Source: an uncultured Roseovarius sp.
GTDB lineage: Bacteria; Pseudomonadota; Alphaproteobacteria; Rhodobacterales; Rhodobacteraceae
DNA length: 64,000 bases
NCBI GenBank assembly: GCA_951812895.1
Contig: OX638333.1
Coordinates: 238,366-302,365, forward strand
Reading direction: 5' to 3'
The translations under genes were made by a program, and so were the position numbers. A model generated the notes under the pieces. It ran no database searches and was not told the origin of the DNA. It saw only the letters and a program-made list of their open reading frames with translations. Positions 35,365 through 44,288 of this stretch are shown here, piece after piece; the first letter of the stretch is position 1; every line of letters starts with the position of its first letter.

Positions 35365-35443
35365 TTGAGTCCCGTGGTGTAGTGGCAAAATAACAGCTGC
35401 CGGGCCTCAATACAGGCAAGAATTCACGGGGGGATGCCAGCCT
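35365..35443 (+). promoter_or_regulatory. pyrG leader with two mutually exclusive stems
   Basis: CCC at 35371-35373 can pair in two ways. In fold 1, TTGAG-T-CCC (35365-35373) pairs with GGG-C-CTCAA (35402-35410). In fold 2, CCCGTG (35371-35376) pairs with CACGGG (35425-35430), which is part of the GGGGGGA run (35428-35434) that serves as the Shine-Dalgarno for the ATG at 35444. Fold 1 leaves that run free and fold 2 masks it. The shape suggests a translational switch for CTP synthase, which is inference from base pairing only. Confidence 0.4.
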
Positions 35444-37087
35444 ATGGCACGATACATTTTTATTACCGGCGGCGTTGTGTCATCCCTCGGAAAAGGGCTT
35501 GCCTCAGCAGCACTTGGCGCACTTTTACAGGCGCGTGGGTTCTCTGTGCGGCTGCGCAAACTTGACCCCTATCTCAACGTTGATCCCGGGACGATGTCGC
35601 CATTTGAGCATGGAGAAGTGTTTGTCACCGATGACGGCGCCGAAACCGATCTTGACCTAGGGCACTATGAACGTTTCACCGGTGTTCCCGCCCGTATGAC
35701 CGACTCGGTCAGCTCTGGCCGGATCTATTCCGACGTTCTGGAAAAAGAACGACGCGGCGATTACCTGGGCAAAACCATCCAGGTTGTCCCCCATGTTACC
35801 AATCAAATCAAAGAGTTCATCGAAATCGGCGATGACGAAGTTGACTTCATGCTCTGCGAAATCGGCGGCACTGTCGGCGACATCGAGGGTTTGCCATTCT
35901 TTGAAGCGATCCGCCAGTTTTCCCATGACCGCCCGCGCGGGCAATGCATCTTTATGCACCTGACATTGCTGCCTTATCTAGGCGCCTCAGGCGAATTGAA
36001 AACCAAACCGACCCAGCATTCAGTCAAAGAGCTGCAATCCATCGGTATCGCGCCCGACATCCTTGTTTGCCGCTCTGAACAGCCGATTCCGGAAAAAGAG
36101 CGCGAAAAAATCGCACTCTTTTGTAACGTCCGTAAAGAGGCCGTTGTCGCGGCCTACGATCTGAAATCGATCTACGAGGCGCCGCTGGCCTATCATCACG
36201 AAGGGCTGGACCAGGCCGTGCTTGACGCCTTTGATATCTCCCCTGCCCCCAAACCTGATCTGACCGTCTGGCAGGATGTTGCGGACCGCACCCAAAATAC
36301 TGATGGTGAGGTTAAAGTTGCGATTGTCGGCAAATACACCCAGCTCGAAGATGCCTATAAATCTATCAAAGAGGCGCTGACACATGGCGGCATGGCCAAC
36401 CGGGCCCGCGTGAATGTCGAATGGGTTGATGCAGAGATTTTTGACACCGAAGACCCTGCCGCACATCTAGAAGGATTCCATGCAATTCTGGTTCCCGGCG
36501 GGTTTGGCGAGCGCGGTACAGAGGGTAAAATCAAAGCCGCCCAATTCGCGCGCGAGCGCGAAATTCCCTATCTGGGCATTTGTCTGGGCATGCAGATGGC
36601 CGTGATCGAAGCCGCAAGAAATTTGGCGGGTTTCCCGGATGCCGGTTCGGAAGAATTCGATCACGAAGCTGGTAAAAAACGTTTTACTCCTGTGGTTTAC
36701 CACCTCAAAGAATGGGTGCGGGGCAATCAGAAAGTGACCCGTAAAGTAGGCGACGACAAAGGCGGCACAATGCGGCTTGGCGCCTATGACGCTGTTCTAA
36801 AAAACGGAAGTAAGGTCGCAGATGTCTATGGGACAACTGCCATTGATGAACGCCACCGGCACCGCTATGAGGTGGATATCAAGTATCGCGAAAAGTTGGA
36901 AAAGTGCGGGCTTCAGTTTTCCGGCATGTCCCCCGACGGGCGTTTACCCGAGATTGTCGAATGGACAGATCACCCTTGGTTCATCGGCGTTCAGTTCCAT
37001 CCGGAACTGAAATCAAAACCCTTCGCCCCACATCCGCTGTTCGCTGATTTCGTCCGCGCGGCCTTGGAGACATCGCGTCTGGTATAG
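35444..37087 (+). CDS. pyrG: CTP synthase
   Basis: PyrG aminates UTP to CTP using ATP and glutamine. The 547-residue protein has an N-terminal synthase domain with [37 protein letters not shown] and [17 protein letters not shown]. The C-terminal class I glutaminase has PGGFGERG, the nucleophile Cys in LGICLGMQ, and [10 protein letters not shown] with the catalytic His and Glu. Length and motifs are normal. Expression may be set by the structured leader just upstream. Confidence 0.98.
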   Translation: MARYIFITGGVVSSLGKGLASAALGALLQARGFSVRLRKLDPYLNVDPGTMSPFEHGEVFVTDDGAETDLDLGHYERFTGVPARMTDSVSSGRIYSDVLEKERRGDYLGKTIQVVPHVTNQIKEFIEIGDDEVDFMLCEIGGTVGDIEGLPFFEAIRQFSHDRPRGQCIFMHLTLLPYLGASGELKTKPTQHSVKELQSIGIAPDILVCRSEQPIPEKEREKIALFCNVRKEAVVAAYDLKSIYEAPLAYHHEGLDQAVLDAFDISPAPKPDLTVWQDVADRTQNTDGEVKVAIVGKYTQLEDAYKSIKEALTHGGMANRARVNVEWVDAEIFDTEDPAAHLEGFHAILVPGGFGERGTEGKIKAAQFAREREIPYLGICLGMQMAVIEAARNLAGFPDAGSEEFDHEAGKKRFTPVVYHLKEWVRGNQKVTRKVGDDKGGTMRLGAYDAVLKNGSKVADVYGTTAIDERHRHRYEVDIKYREKLEKCGLQFSGMSPDGRLPEIVEWTDHPWFIGVQFHPELKSKPFAPHPLFADFVRAALETSRLV

Positions 37088-37166
37088 AACACATCCTTAC
37101 ACGACTTAAGTTGAGATGAAGCCATGGCATCTCAGCATCTTGGTTTCGGAAATTCGGATGTTTTTC

Positions 37167-37781
37167 TTAACCGCGCGACGACAACAGGTTCTTGAACCGT
37201 CTCGTTAGTTTCAATGTAAGCGCCGGAGACAGAAACCGTATGTCGCTTCGCATAAATGTCCGAACCTCAGCCTGTGGCAAAATCTGACCTTCAACTGGGC
37301 TCAGGACCATCTCCGGCTTGTCAGCCGTTTTCTCAACCAACGTCGCACCGACGATCTTTTCGTCTAAAATCCAACGCCCTTGCTGCCCCTCGCCCCGATC
37401 GGCCTGCTGATAGGTCAGCCAGTTCTCTAACCGGCGACGATGCACCAGCGGCTGACAATCTTTACCAATATAAAAACCACAGTTCAGACGAAGGCAAATA
37501 TTGTCCAACAGACGCGCGACACCGCGATATTCCTCGGGCACGTCGCGTTTTGGAATGTAGTTGAATCGTTCCGGGTCGCCGTTGAAAAAGGCGGTCAGTG
37601 CTGTGCCCAGATCTATCCCCTTACGGGCCAGTATCCAGCCAAGCACGGCTTCGGGATGCTGCGACCAGTCATACTCTCGGGCCATATCACGCAACTCAGG
37701 CTCGCTCGCATTGCGGGCGATCATCATCTGATCATCCGGACCACTCTCTGACCAATCGTCACTTCTAAAAGACTGCACCAT
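37167..37781 (-). CDS. DUF4274 domain protein
   Basis: A soluble 204-residue protein. The DUF4274 region is EYDWSQHPEAVLGWILARKG, then IDLGTALTAFFNGDPERFNY, with the conserved W-H-P-E pattern. The C-terminus is basic. No signal peptide or membrane segment is seen. It is alone between pyrG (convergent) and the TerB pair. Function unknown. Confidence 0.75.
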   Translation of the reverse strand: MVQSFRSDDWSESGPDDQMMIARNASEPELRDMAREYDWSQHPEAVLGWILARKGIDLGTALTAFFNGDPERFNYIPKRDVPEEYRGVARLLDNICLRLNCGFYIGKDCQPLVHRRRLENWLTYQQADRGEGQQGRWILDEKIVGATLVEKTADKPEMVLSPVEGQILPQAEVRTFMRSDIRFLSPALTLKLTRRFKNLLSSRG

Positions 37782-37993
37782 AACTCCAATCCCGGCACTA
37801 ACGTAATGACGTCAGAATGACCTGACAAAGCGCAAATTGTTGGGAGCAAATGTGACGGAGTTACGACGATTTCGCTGGAATCATGGCCAACAGGCGAAAT
37901 CACGCCGGATCAACCGCCCGCCACACGGCATTGCCAAACCTGTCAGGCGCGATAAAAAGAAATCAAACAGAAACGAATGGGAGACGGACAAAG

Positions 37994-38446
37994 ATGGAAG
38001 CCAGGGACCTAATGCACCGCCTGCGTCACGCCTTTTCCACCCCCAAACAAGTGCCTCTGCCCGAACCGGACGAAAAACTCGCACTGGGTGCGTTGATGGT
38101 GCGTGTGGCAATGTCCGATCATGATTACCAACTGTCCGAAATCAGCCGCATTGACCGGTTGTTGTCCCGCCTTTACGGCCTCAAACCCATTGAGGCCGCC
38201 AAAATGCGTGCGACAAGTGAAAAATTGGAAAAGCAGGCCCCGGAGACGGATGATTTTGCGCATCTGATCCGCGAAACCGTCAGCTATGAGGCCCGCGTTG
38301 ACGCGCTGGAGGCCCTATGGGAGGTCGTACTGGCCGATGGCGATGTTCAAAGTGAGGAAATGCGCGTTCTGGATCATGCGCGCGAAGTTCTCGGGCTTTC
38401 AGAAGACGACAGCGCGCGTGCCCGGTCGGTGGCCGAAGCAAGTTAA
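37994..38446 (+). CDS. TerB-like helical protein, first of a tandem pair
   Basis: A 150-residue all-helical protein of the TerB/DjlA N-terminal type. It shows ALGALMVRVAMSDHDYQLSE, where the Asp-rich helix end could bind metal, then VDALEALWEVVLADGDVQSE, the second acidic repeat. I start at 37994 (MEARDLM). The next gene has the same layout, so this is a tandem duplication. The exact function is unknown. Confidence 0.75.
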   Translation: MEARDLMHRLRHAFSTPKQVPLPEPDEKLALGALMVRVAMSDHDYQLSEISRIDRLLSRLYGLKPIEAAKMRATSEKLEKQAPETDDFAHLIRETVSYEARVDALEALWEVVLADGDVQSEEMRVLDHAREVLGLSEDDSARARSVAEAS

Positions 38447-38535
38447 AGCGTTTTTTGCGAAACCTGATGGCACAAATTATCTGCGAAACGAATTAACGAT
38501 TGGCGCGGGCCGTTGCCCTGCCTATATCTCAGATC

Positions 38536-38976
38536 ATGTTTGCCGATATTCTCAATAAACTCTCCCGCCCAGACCCGCAGCCGCTTGACGACGCCGATGC
38601 GCGGCTCGCATTGACCGCATTGCTGGTTCGGCTGGCCCGAACTGATGGCGTCTACACCGCTCAGGAAATAGCCCGGATCGACGCCATTATTACCGCCCGC
38701 TACGCGCTGACGTCAGACGCAGCCGTCACGCTTCGGATTGAGGCCGAAGAGGTTGAGGCCAATGCCCCAGACACAGTGCGCTTTACCCGCGCGATCAAGG
38801 ATGCCGTGCCGTACGAGGCACGCGCTGCTGTGGTCGAATCGCTTTGGCAGGTCGCTCTCGCAGACGGCTCTCGCGATGCGGGTGAAGATTCCCTTATCCG
38901 GTTGGCGTCTAAACTTCTTGGCATCAATGACCGTGACAGCGCCCTTGCACGGCAACGTGTGCAGAAACGGACATGA
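38536..38976 (+). CDS. TerB-like helical protein, second of a tandem pair
   Basis: A 146-residue paralogue of the preceding gene. Matching segments are LTALLVRLARTDGVYTAQE and VESLWQVALADGSRDAGE, with the same PYEAR-type middle (VPYEARAAV here, VSYEARVDA in the first). I start at 38536 (MFADILNKL) because it aligns with the paralogue. It overlaps the start of the PhnD-like gene as ATGA, so it is co-translated with it. Confidence 0.75.
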   Translation: MFADILNKLSRPDPQPLDDADARLALTALLVRLARTDGVYTAQEIARIDAIITARYALTSDAAVTLRIEAEEVEANAPDTVRFTRAIKDAVPYEARAAVVESLWQVALADGSRDAGEDSLIRLASKLLGINDRDSALARQRVQKRT

Positions 38977-39713
38977 TCGCCAGCCTGCCCATGTATGACC
39001 GGCCAGAGACGCAGGGCGCAAATGACCGCCTCTGGTCTGCTATTCGCGCAAATCTTGGCGAAGGGCCCGATAGCCTGATCCGCGGCGGCGATCCGTGGGA
39101 TCACTGGCAAAGTCCTGAACTGCTCTTTTCCCAAACCTGCGGCTATCCTTACCGTGCGCGCCTTCATGGGAATGTCACGCTGGTCGGCACGCCCGAGTAC
39201 CGCCTGCCCGATTGCCCGCCGGGTCACTACAACAGTGTTTTCATCGCCCGGTCTGATGATCCACGCGAAACACCAGTCGAATTCGCGGACGCCACGTTTG
39301 CGTTTAACGAAGCACTTTCGCAAAGCGGCTGGGCCGCTCCACAGAATTATGCCCGCGATGCCGGGTTCATCTTTTCCAACCCGGTAAAATCCGGAGGGCA
39401 CGCCTTTTCTGCACGCGCAGTCGCCGAAGGGCGCGCCGATTGTGCGTCCCTCGACGCGCTGAGCTGGCGATTATTGCAACGCCACGACGGGTTTGCCGAC
39501 AGTCTAAAGGAAATAGGCCGAACCGCCCCGACACCGGTTCTACCCTACATCACGGCACTTGGGCGCGACCCGGACCGAATCTTTGACTGCATTTCAGCAG
39601 CGATTGATGCGTTAAGCGAACAAGATCGCGAAACCCTGTCGCTTTACGGGCTTGTCCGCATACCGGCCCAAAACTACCTCGCCATTCCAAATCCGCTCCC
39701 ACCACCGGCGTAA
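38973..39713 (+). CDS. PhnD-like substrate-binding-domain protein, cytoplasmic
   Basis: A 246-residue protein with the periplasmic-binding fold of the PhnD/SsuA type but no signal peptide. It begins IASLPMYDRPETQGAND and has TCGYPYRARLHGNVTLVG, then the closing FAFNEALSQSGW and VAEGRADCASLDALSWRLL. The fold often binds phosphonates or phosphite, yet no transporter partner of that type is beside it. Overlap with the TerB-like gene makes it part of that operon. A ligand sensor is possible. Confidence 0.75.
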   Translation: MIASLPMYDRPETQGANDRLWSAIRANLGEGPDSLIRGGDPWDHWQSPELLFSQTCGYPYRARLHGNVTLVGTPEYRLPDCPPGHYNSVFIARSDDPRETPVEFADATFAFNEALSQSGWAAPQNYARDAGFIFSNPVKSGGHAFSARAVAEGRADCASLDALSWRLLQRHDGFADSLKEIGRTAPTPVLPYITALGRDPDRIFDCISAAIDALSEQDRETLSLYGLVRIPAQNYLAIPNPLPPPA

Positions 39714-39850
39714 ATATCTCCAAAACGGAGCTTCAACATACCAATTCGGCACCAAATCTACCGATTTGATCGTTTTGCAAGTTGCATTGTTCCGTTTTTT
39801 TCGGCCTTATTCTCCGGCAACACTGCCAAATACAAACCGGGGCGCTGCTT

Positions 39851-40627
39851 TTGACAGAACAAACACCCGTTATTGAAATTCGTAACCTGCACAAGGCTTA
39901 CGGTGCTCTTGAAGTTATCAAGGGCGTAGATATCACCGCCCACAAGGGTGACGTGGTCTCACTCATAGGATCATCAGGATCCGGAAAATCGACCATTCTG
40001 CGCTGTGCCAACCTGCTGGAAGACAGCCAACAGGGCGACATTCTGTTCAAAGGAGAGCCGGTGAAATGGAAGGGCAATGGCCTTGATCGCCATCCCGCTG
40101 ATTTCAAACAGATGCTGCGCATCCGCACCAATTTTTCGATGGTGTTCCAGCAGTTCAATCTCTGGGCACATATGACCATTCTGCAAAACGTGATGGAAGC
40201 GCCGGTAACCGTTCTTGGCCGCGGCAAATCCGAGGCCGAAGAATCGGCTCATCGCTACCTTGAGAAAGTCGGCATTGGCGATAAGGCCGATGTTTACCCT
40301 GCCCAACTCTCTGGCGGCCAGCAACAACGCGCGGCTATTGCACGCGCTCTGTGTATGGAACCAGAGGCACTTCTCTTTGACGAACCCACCTCCGCACTCG
40401 ATCCCGAGCTGGAACAGGAAGTTGTCAAAGTAATCAAGGATCTCGCCGCCGAAGGGCGGACGATGATGATCGTGACCCATGATATGAAAATGGCCCGTGA
40501 CGTATCCAGCCACGTCGTGTTCCTGCATCAGGGTCTGATCGAAGAAGAAGGCGCGCCCGATAAACTGTTCGGCGCCCCGAAATCCGACCGTCTACGGCAG
40601 TTCCTCAGCTCTACGATGGCTGTCTAG
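39851..40627 (+). CDS. Polar amino-acid ABC transporter, ATP-binding subunit
   Basis: The cytoplasmic ATPase of a HisP/GlnQ-type importer. About 258 residues, with Walker A GSSGSGKST, signature LSGGQQQRAAIARAL, Walker B LLFDEPTSALDPE and switch His in IVTHDMKMAR. The Q-loop is FSMVFQQFNLWAHMT. I prefer a TTG start at 39851 (LTEQTPVIEI), since it gives the standard length. An ATG in the same frame lies at 39782 but adds 23 non-homologous residues. It is the first gene of the four-gene transporter operon. Confidence 0.92.
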   Translation: MTEQTPVIEIRNLHKAYGALEVIKGVDITAHKGDVVSLIGSSGSGKSTILRCANLLEDSQQGDILFKGEPVKWKGNGLDRHPADFKQMLRIRTNFSMVFQQFNLWAHMTILQNVMEAPVTVLGRGKSEAEESAHRYLEKVGIGDKADVYPAQLSGGQQQRAAIARALCMEPEALLFDEPTSALDPELEQEVVKVIKDLAAEGRTMMIVTHDMKMARDVSSHVVFLHQGLIEEEGAPDKLFGAPKSDRLRQFLSSTMAV

Positions 40628-40658
40628 ACCAAAAACCAAAACTAATGGGAGAAAACAC

Positions 40659-41372
40659 ATGAACAAACTGATCCTGTCTACCGCCGCACTGGCGCTGACT
40701 GCAGGCTTTGCAATGGCCGATACGGTACGCTTGGGCACCGAAGGCGCCTACCCTCCATACAACTTCATTGACGACAGCGGCGAAGTCGCCGGTTTCGAAC
40801 GTGAGGTCGGTGACGAGGTTTGTGCACGCGCAGAGCTTGATTGCGAATGGGTGACAAACGAATGGGATTCGATCATCCCCAACCTCGTCTCGGGCAACTA
40901 TGATGTGATCATCGCCGGTATGTCGATCACGGACGAACGTGACGAGGTGATTGATTTCACCCAGAACTACACTCAGCCTGATCCTTCCGGCTATCTCGCG
41001 GCGTCGGCTGATGCGGACATCGAGGGTGGCGTTCTCGCGGCACAGACTGGCACAATTCAGGCTGCGTTCATTGCTTCTTCCGGGGCCACTCTGGTAGAAT
41101 TCGCGACGCCCGAGGAAACCATCTCAGCTGTTAAGAATGGTGAAGCTGACGCTGTTCTGGCCGATGACGCCTATTTGCGCCCTATCGCATCAGAAGATGA
41201 CGCCCTTCTTATGCTCGAGAAGACTGAGCTACTTGGCGGAGGTGTGGGGCTCGGCGTACGGGAAAGCGACGGAGAGCTCAAAGCCAAGCTCGATGCAGCT
41301 ATCCAGTCGATGAAAGACGATGGATCTCTGAACGAGCTGCTTGCCAAATGGGAAATTGGTCCAGGATTCTGA
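40659..41372 (+). CDS. Polar amino-acid ABC transporter, periplasmic binding protein
   Basis: A 237-residue binding protein with a signal peptide of about 20 residues (cleavage after AGFAMA). Family motifs are LGTEGAYPPYNFIDDSGEVAGF, WDSIIPNLVSGNYDVIIAGM and TDERDEVIDFTQNY, typical of lysine/arginine/ornithine/histidine binders. The Arg in TDER is the usual carboxylate ligand. It follows the ATPase by 31 bp with GGGAG upstream. It should be the most highly expressed gene of the operon. Confidence 0.93.
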   Translation: MNKLILSTAALALTAGFAMADTVRLGTEGAYPPYNFIDDSGEVAGFEREVGDEVCARAELDCEWVTNEWDSIIPNLVSGNYDVIIAGMSITDERDEVIDFTQNYTQPDPSGYLAASADADIEGGVLAAQTGTIQAAFIASSGATLVEFATPEETISAVKNGEADAVLADDAYLRPIASEDDALLMLEKTELLGGGVGLGVRESDGELKAKLDAAIQSMKDDGSLNELLAKWEIGPGF

Positions 41373-41398
41373 TCTTGACCTAACCTAAATTACCGGCT

Positions 41399-41420
41399 GC
41401 GTCCGGCTTTTGCCGGGCGC
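41399..41420 (+). other. Intercistronic stem-loop behind the binding-protein gene
   Basis: A 9-bp stem, GCGTCCGGC/GCCGGGCGC with one T-G pair and loop TTTT, lies 26 nt after the binding-protein stop and 28 nt before the permease start. No T-run follows. Such hairpins protect the upstream message and allow more binding protein than permease, a well-known design. Confidence 0.6.
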
Positions 41421-41448
41421 GTCACACTCAACAATTCGGCGCATTTTT

Positions 41449-42333
41449 ATGTTCAGCTTCTGCACAGATCCGGACGTTCTTGGCCAGTTTCAGTGGCTGT
41501 CTTGCTACCTCACCACAGGCAAGCATATGTCGCTTTACGTGTCGGTCGTTGTAGTACTGGTGCTGCTTGCAATTACTGCGCCCACGGCACTGTTATTCGG
41601 TTTTGGCGGCGCTGTAGCTGCCCGGTCGCGTATCCCGCCAGTCAGATGGTTCGGAAAATCTTATATCGCAATTGTACGCGGCGTGCCGGATATTGCCTTC
41701 TTTTTATTCTTTGTGATTGCACTTGATCAGGCGTTCGAATGGATGCGCCACAAGGTGCTTTGCCCGGACTGGACCGATCCAATCCGACAGGGCAATGATT
41801 TTGTAGTCTGTCAGGCGGCAAAACTCCCGCTCAGCTCCTCCCCGCAATGGGTGCATGAAACCTATGGGTTCTTTGTTGCGGTCCTGACATTTGCAATCGT
41901 TTTTGGCGCTTTTGCTGGCAATATTCTCTTTGGCGCGATGCGGGCCGTTCCGCGCCCCCAATTGGAAACCGCAGAAGCTTACGGCCTGTCCAGACGCCAG
42001 ACGTTCTGGCGCATACTGGTCCCCCAAATGTGGGTCTTTGCCCTCCCCGGGCTCAGTAATCTGTGGATGGTGCTGATCAAGGCGACACCGCTTTTGTTCC
42101 TGCTTGGGGTCGAGGATATCGTTTACTGGGCCCGTGAATTGGGCGGTACAAAAACTTCGCGCTTTACTGATTACCCGCATGGTGACTGGCGCATGTATTA
42201 TTTTGCCGGACTGCTGGTCTTCTATCTGATCTTTACGCGAATCTCCGAAATCTTCCTTGAGCGCCTGATGCAACGTTTGACACGCGGCCAAGCGACCACG
42301 GGTGGCGAAGCCCAAAGAAAGGCCGCCGCATGA
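41449..42333 (+). CDS. Polar amino-acid ABC transporter, permease 1 (HisQ type)
   Basis: A 294-residue inner-membrane permease with several hydrophobic segments. The coupling EAA motif is LETAEAYGLSRRQTFWRILV followed by PQMWVFALPGLSNLW. A long loop (about residues 95-130, with three Cys) between the early segments is larger than in E. coli HisQ. The ATG at 41449 is used. A TTG frame further up (41410) lies within the hairpin. Confidence 0.9.
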   Translation: MFSFCTDPDVLGQFQWLSCYLTTGKHMSLYVSVVVVLVLLAITAPTALLFGFGGAVAARSRIPPVRWFGKSYIAIVRGVPDIAFFLFFVIALDQAFEWMRHKVLCPDWTDPIRQGNDFVVCQAAKLPLSSSPQWVHETYGFFVAVLTFAIVFGAFAGNILFGAMRAVPRPQLETAEAYGLSRRQTFWRILVPQMWVFALPGLSNLWMVLIKATPLLFLLGVEDIVYWARELGGTKTSRFTDYPHGDWRMYYFAGLLVFYLIFTRISEIFLERLMQRLTRGQATTGGEAQRKAAA

Positions 42334-43136
42334 GCTGCTTGCAGACGATACAGGATTATGGCCTGCGCGCCGTTGGCTATGGCGAGCGCCTGTTGCCAAA
42401 AGAGGACTTTACTCTTTGTGAGCAATTCACTCTGATTGGGTCGGGCATGATCTGGAATGTCTATTTCGGGGTACTTGCCCTGATACTGGGCTTTTTCTTT
42501 GCCAACGCCCTGGCGATGGCCAAAGGGTCGCGCCACCTAATGCTACGTAAACCGGCGGAATGGTTCATCTTTGTATTCCGCGGCTCGCCACTCTTTGTGC
42601 AGTTCTTCTTTGGATATTTCCTGTTTCTCAGCCTCAAACAGGTTTACCCGATATTTACCCCTTTCACCGCGGCCTGGCTGGGCGCGCTGGTGGTCTTGTT
42701 CCTCAACACCGCCGCCTATTCGGCAGAGATTTTCTATGGCGCCCTGCGTTCCATTCCCAAAGGTGATGTCGAATCGGCCGACGCCTACGGCTTTTCAGGC
42801 TGGCCTCGCTTCCGTAAAATTGTCTGGCCCACGATGCTGCGTCTGGCTTGGCCCGCCTACACGAACGAGGCGATATTTCTTTTTCACGCATCGGCGCTGG
42901 TCTTCTTCTCCGGATTTCCATCCTGGCAACAGCGCGGTGATGCGCTCTATTATGCCAATTACTTCGCAGACAAGACCTTTAACCCGTTTGTCCCCTATCC
43001 GATATTTGCAGGTTATTTCATCATTCTGACCCTTATCATCGTAAGCATTTTCGGACTGGTTAATCGTCGTCTCAACCGGCACTTGCCGCAAGAGGCCCGG
43101 CGCAAGATGAAGCTGAAGATGAACGTAATCCGCTGA
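42330..43136 (+). CDS. Polar amino-acid ABC transporter, permease 2 (HisM type)
   Basis: The partner permease, 268 residues. The EAA region is VESADAYGFSGWPRFRKIVW, then PTMLRLAWPAYTNEAIFLF. The motif RGSPLFVQFFFGYF is typical of HisM. Its start overlaps the stop of permease 1 as ATGA, so the two permeases are made in equal amounts. It is the last gene before a large hairpin at 43162-43220. Confidence 0.9.
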   Translation: MSCLQTIQDYGLRAVGYGERLLPKEDFTLCEQFTLIGSGMIWNVYFGVLALILGFFFANALAMAKGSRHLMLRKPAEWFIFVFRGSPLFVQFFFGYFLFLSLKQVYPIFTPFTAAWLGALVVLFLNTAAYSAEIFYGALRSIPKGDVESADAYGFSGWPRFRKIVWPTMLRLAWPAYTNEAIFLFHASALVFFSGFPSWQQRGDALYYANYFADKTFNPFVPYPIFAGYFIILTLIIVSIFGLVNRRLNRHLPQEARRKMKLKMNVIR

Positions 43137-43161
43137 CGCGCCTGCGGTAATCATCGGATAT

Positions 43162-43220
43162 TTGAGTATTTATCGAACACTGAAAGACCCCCAAGCTTTC
43201 AATGTTCTTTAAATACTCAA
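43162..43220. terminator. Long 22-bp hairpin between convergent genes
   Basis: An 11-bp outer stem TTGAGTATTTA/TAAATACTCAA (43162-43172 and 43210-43220) continues with GAACA/TGTTC and TGAAAG/CTTTCA, broken by small mismatches, around a 9-nt loop. It separates the permease gene from the convergent DUF3179 gene. It probably ends both transcripts, although it has no T-run and is longer than common terminators. Confidence 0.6.
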
Positions 43221-43231
43221 CCTTCCAAGGG

Positions 43232-44200
43232 TCAGTTTCCAAGCATCCATTTGCCCTTGGGCCAGAATGCGTGAAACGCAAAGGCAAACATAACATCATG
43301 GGCAATGTCGCGCCCAGCACCATCGCGCACCCGCACAGTTCCGACATCACGCCCCTTTGCTATCGTCCCCGCATCAAGGGCCGATGCCTGGCCGCCTTCC
43401 CAGCTGATAGACACGCCGGCTTCGCGCAGCCCGCCCTCATTCCTTACTCGCTCGACCAGCCAGGCACGTTTACCCACACGCACCACCCGCGACAGCGGTG
43501 AAATGCCATGCGGCGGGTTTTCTCCTGAATACAGGAAAGGCCGTTTTGACGTATCATAGCCACGATATGGATTATGCCCGTATTGCCGGCGAAACCTGGG
43601 CTGTTCCATCACCAGACCATTCGGGTGGCGCGTACGGAACTGATCCCAACTTTCCATCGTACTGGGCAACTGCTTCAGACGCGTGCCGGTCAGATCCCCC
43701 ACGATTGCCTCTGCCGTGGCCTGCTGCCACCAGCTTTCGGTTTCGCGGTCATACATTACCATATCCGAATGGCGCAGTTTGCCCGACACGCCGAAGCTCA
43801 GCACATTTTCGCGGACGCGCCGGTCAAACACCATGGCCGAATTGCACAAGGGACAATAGGTTACCGCAACCGGTACCCCTGCAACCGTATCATTCACAAT
43901 CTCATGCCATGTCAGATAGCGGATCGGATAGGCGCGCGGCGTGGCCTTACCAATCTGCAAACTGATCACAGGTTCCGTGCCCTTGATCCGTTTCTCAGCA
44001 GAAGCCTTGTGAAACTCCGGTGCAGAAATTGCGGGAATACCGTCTTTTGGAGGGCCTCCGGACCGGATTTCTGCCCAGTTTTCAATGCTGGTGACCGCAA
44101 AGTCCGTATTCGGCCATTCGCCTTTCCAAAATGCGGGATCGGCGCGGGCACCCCCGGCCATCAGGCTTAGTACAGCAACAACCAGCAACAAACGGGACAT
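43232..44200 (-). CDS. Exported DUF3179 domain protein
   Basis: A 322-residue protein with a signal peptide (MSRLLLVVAVLSLMAGGARA). The DUF3179 core is VTYCPLCNSAMVFDRRV, then MVMYDRETESWWQQ and LPSTMESWDQFRTRHP. The Cys-Pro-Leu-Cys pair may bind a metal or form a disulfide. I start at the ATG 44198-44200, which follows AAGGGGTGTGCC. A GTG 6 nt further up is less likely. Function unknown. Confidence 0.85.
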   Translation of the reverse strand: MSRLLLVVAVLSLMAGGARADPAFWKGEWPNTDFAVTSIENWAEIRSGGPPKDGIPAISAPEFHKASAEKRIKGTEPVISLQIGKATPRAYPIRYLTWHEIVNDTVAGVPVAVTYCPLCNSAMVFDRRVRENVLSFGVSGKLRHSDMVMYDRETESWWQQATAEAIVGDLTGTRLKQLPSTMESWDQFRTRHPNGLVMEQPRFRRQYGHNPYRGYDTSKRPFLYSGENPPHGISPLSRVVRVGKRAWLVERVRNEGGLREAGVSISWEGGQASALDAGTIAKGRDVGTVRVRDGAGRDIAHDVMFAFAFHAFWPKGKWMLGN

Positions 44201-44288
44201 TGGCACACCCCTTAGATTTCATCGGTTATCCGCCGATGTTGCGCCAATTCCATGCGCGCGCCCAGATCATCGCACGCGATTGTGAGTA

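Noticed and set aside
35365-35440. A tRNA-like gene before pyrG
   Set aside because: The GGTGTAGTGG stretch resembles a D-arm, but no proper anticodon and T arms can be formed and the 3' part is the ribosome site of pyrG.
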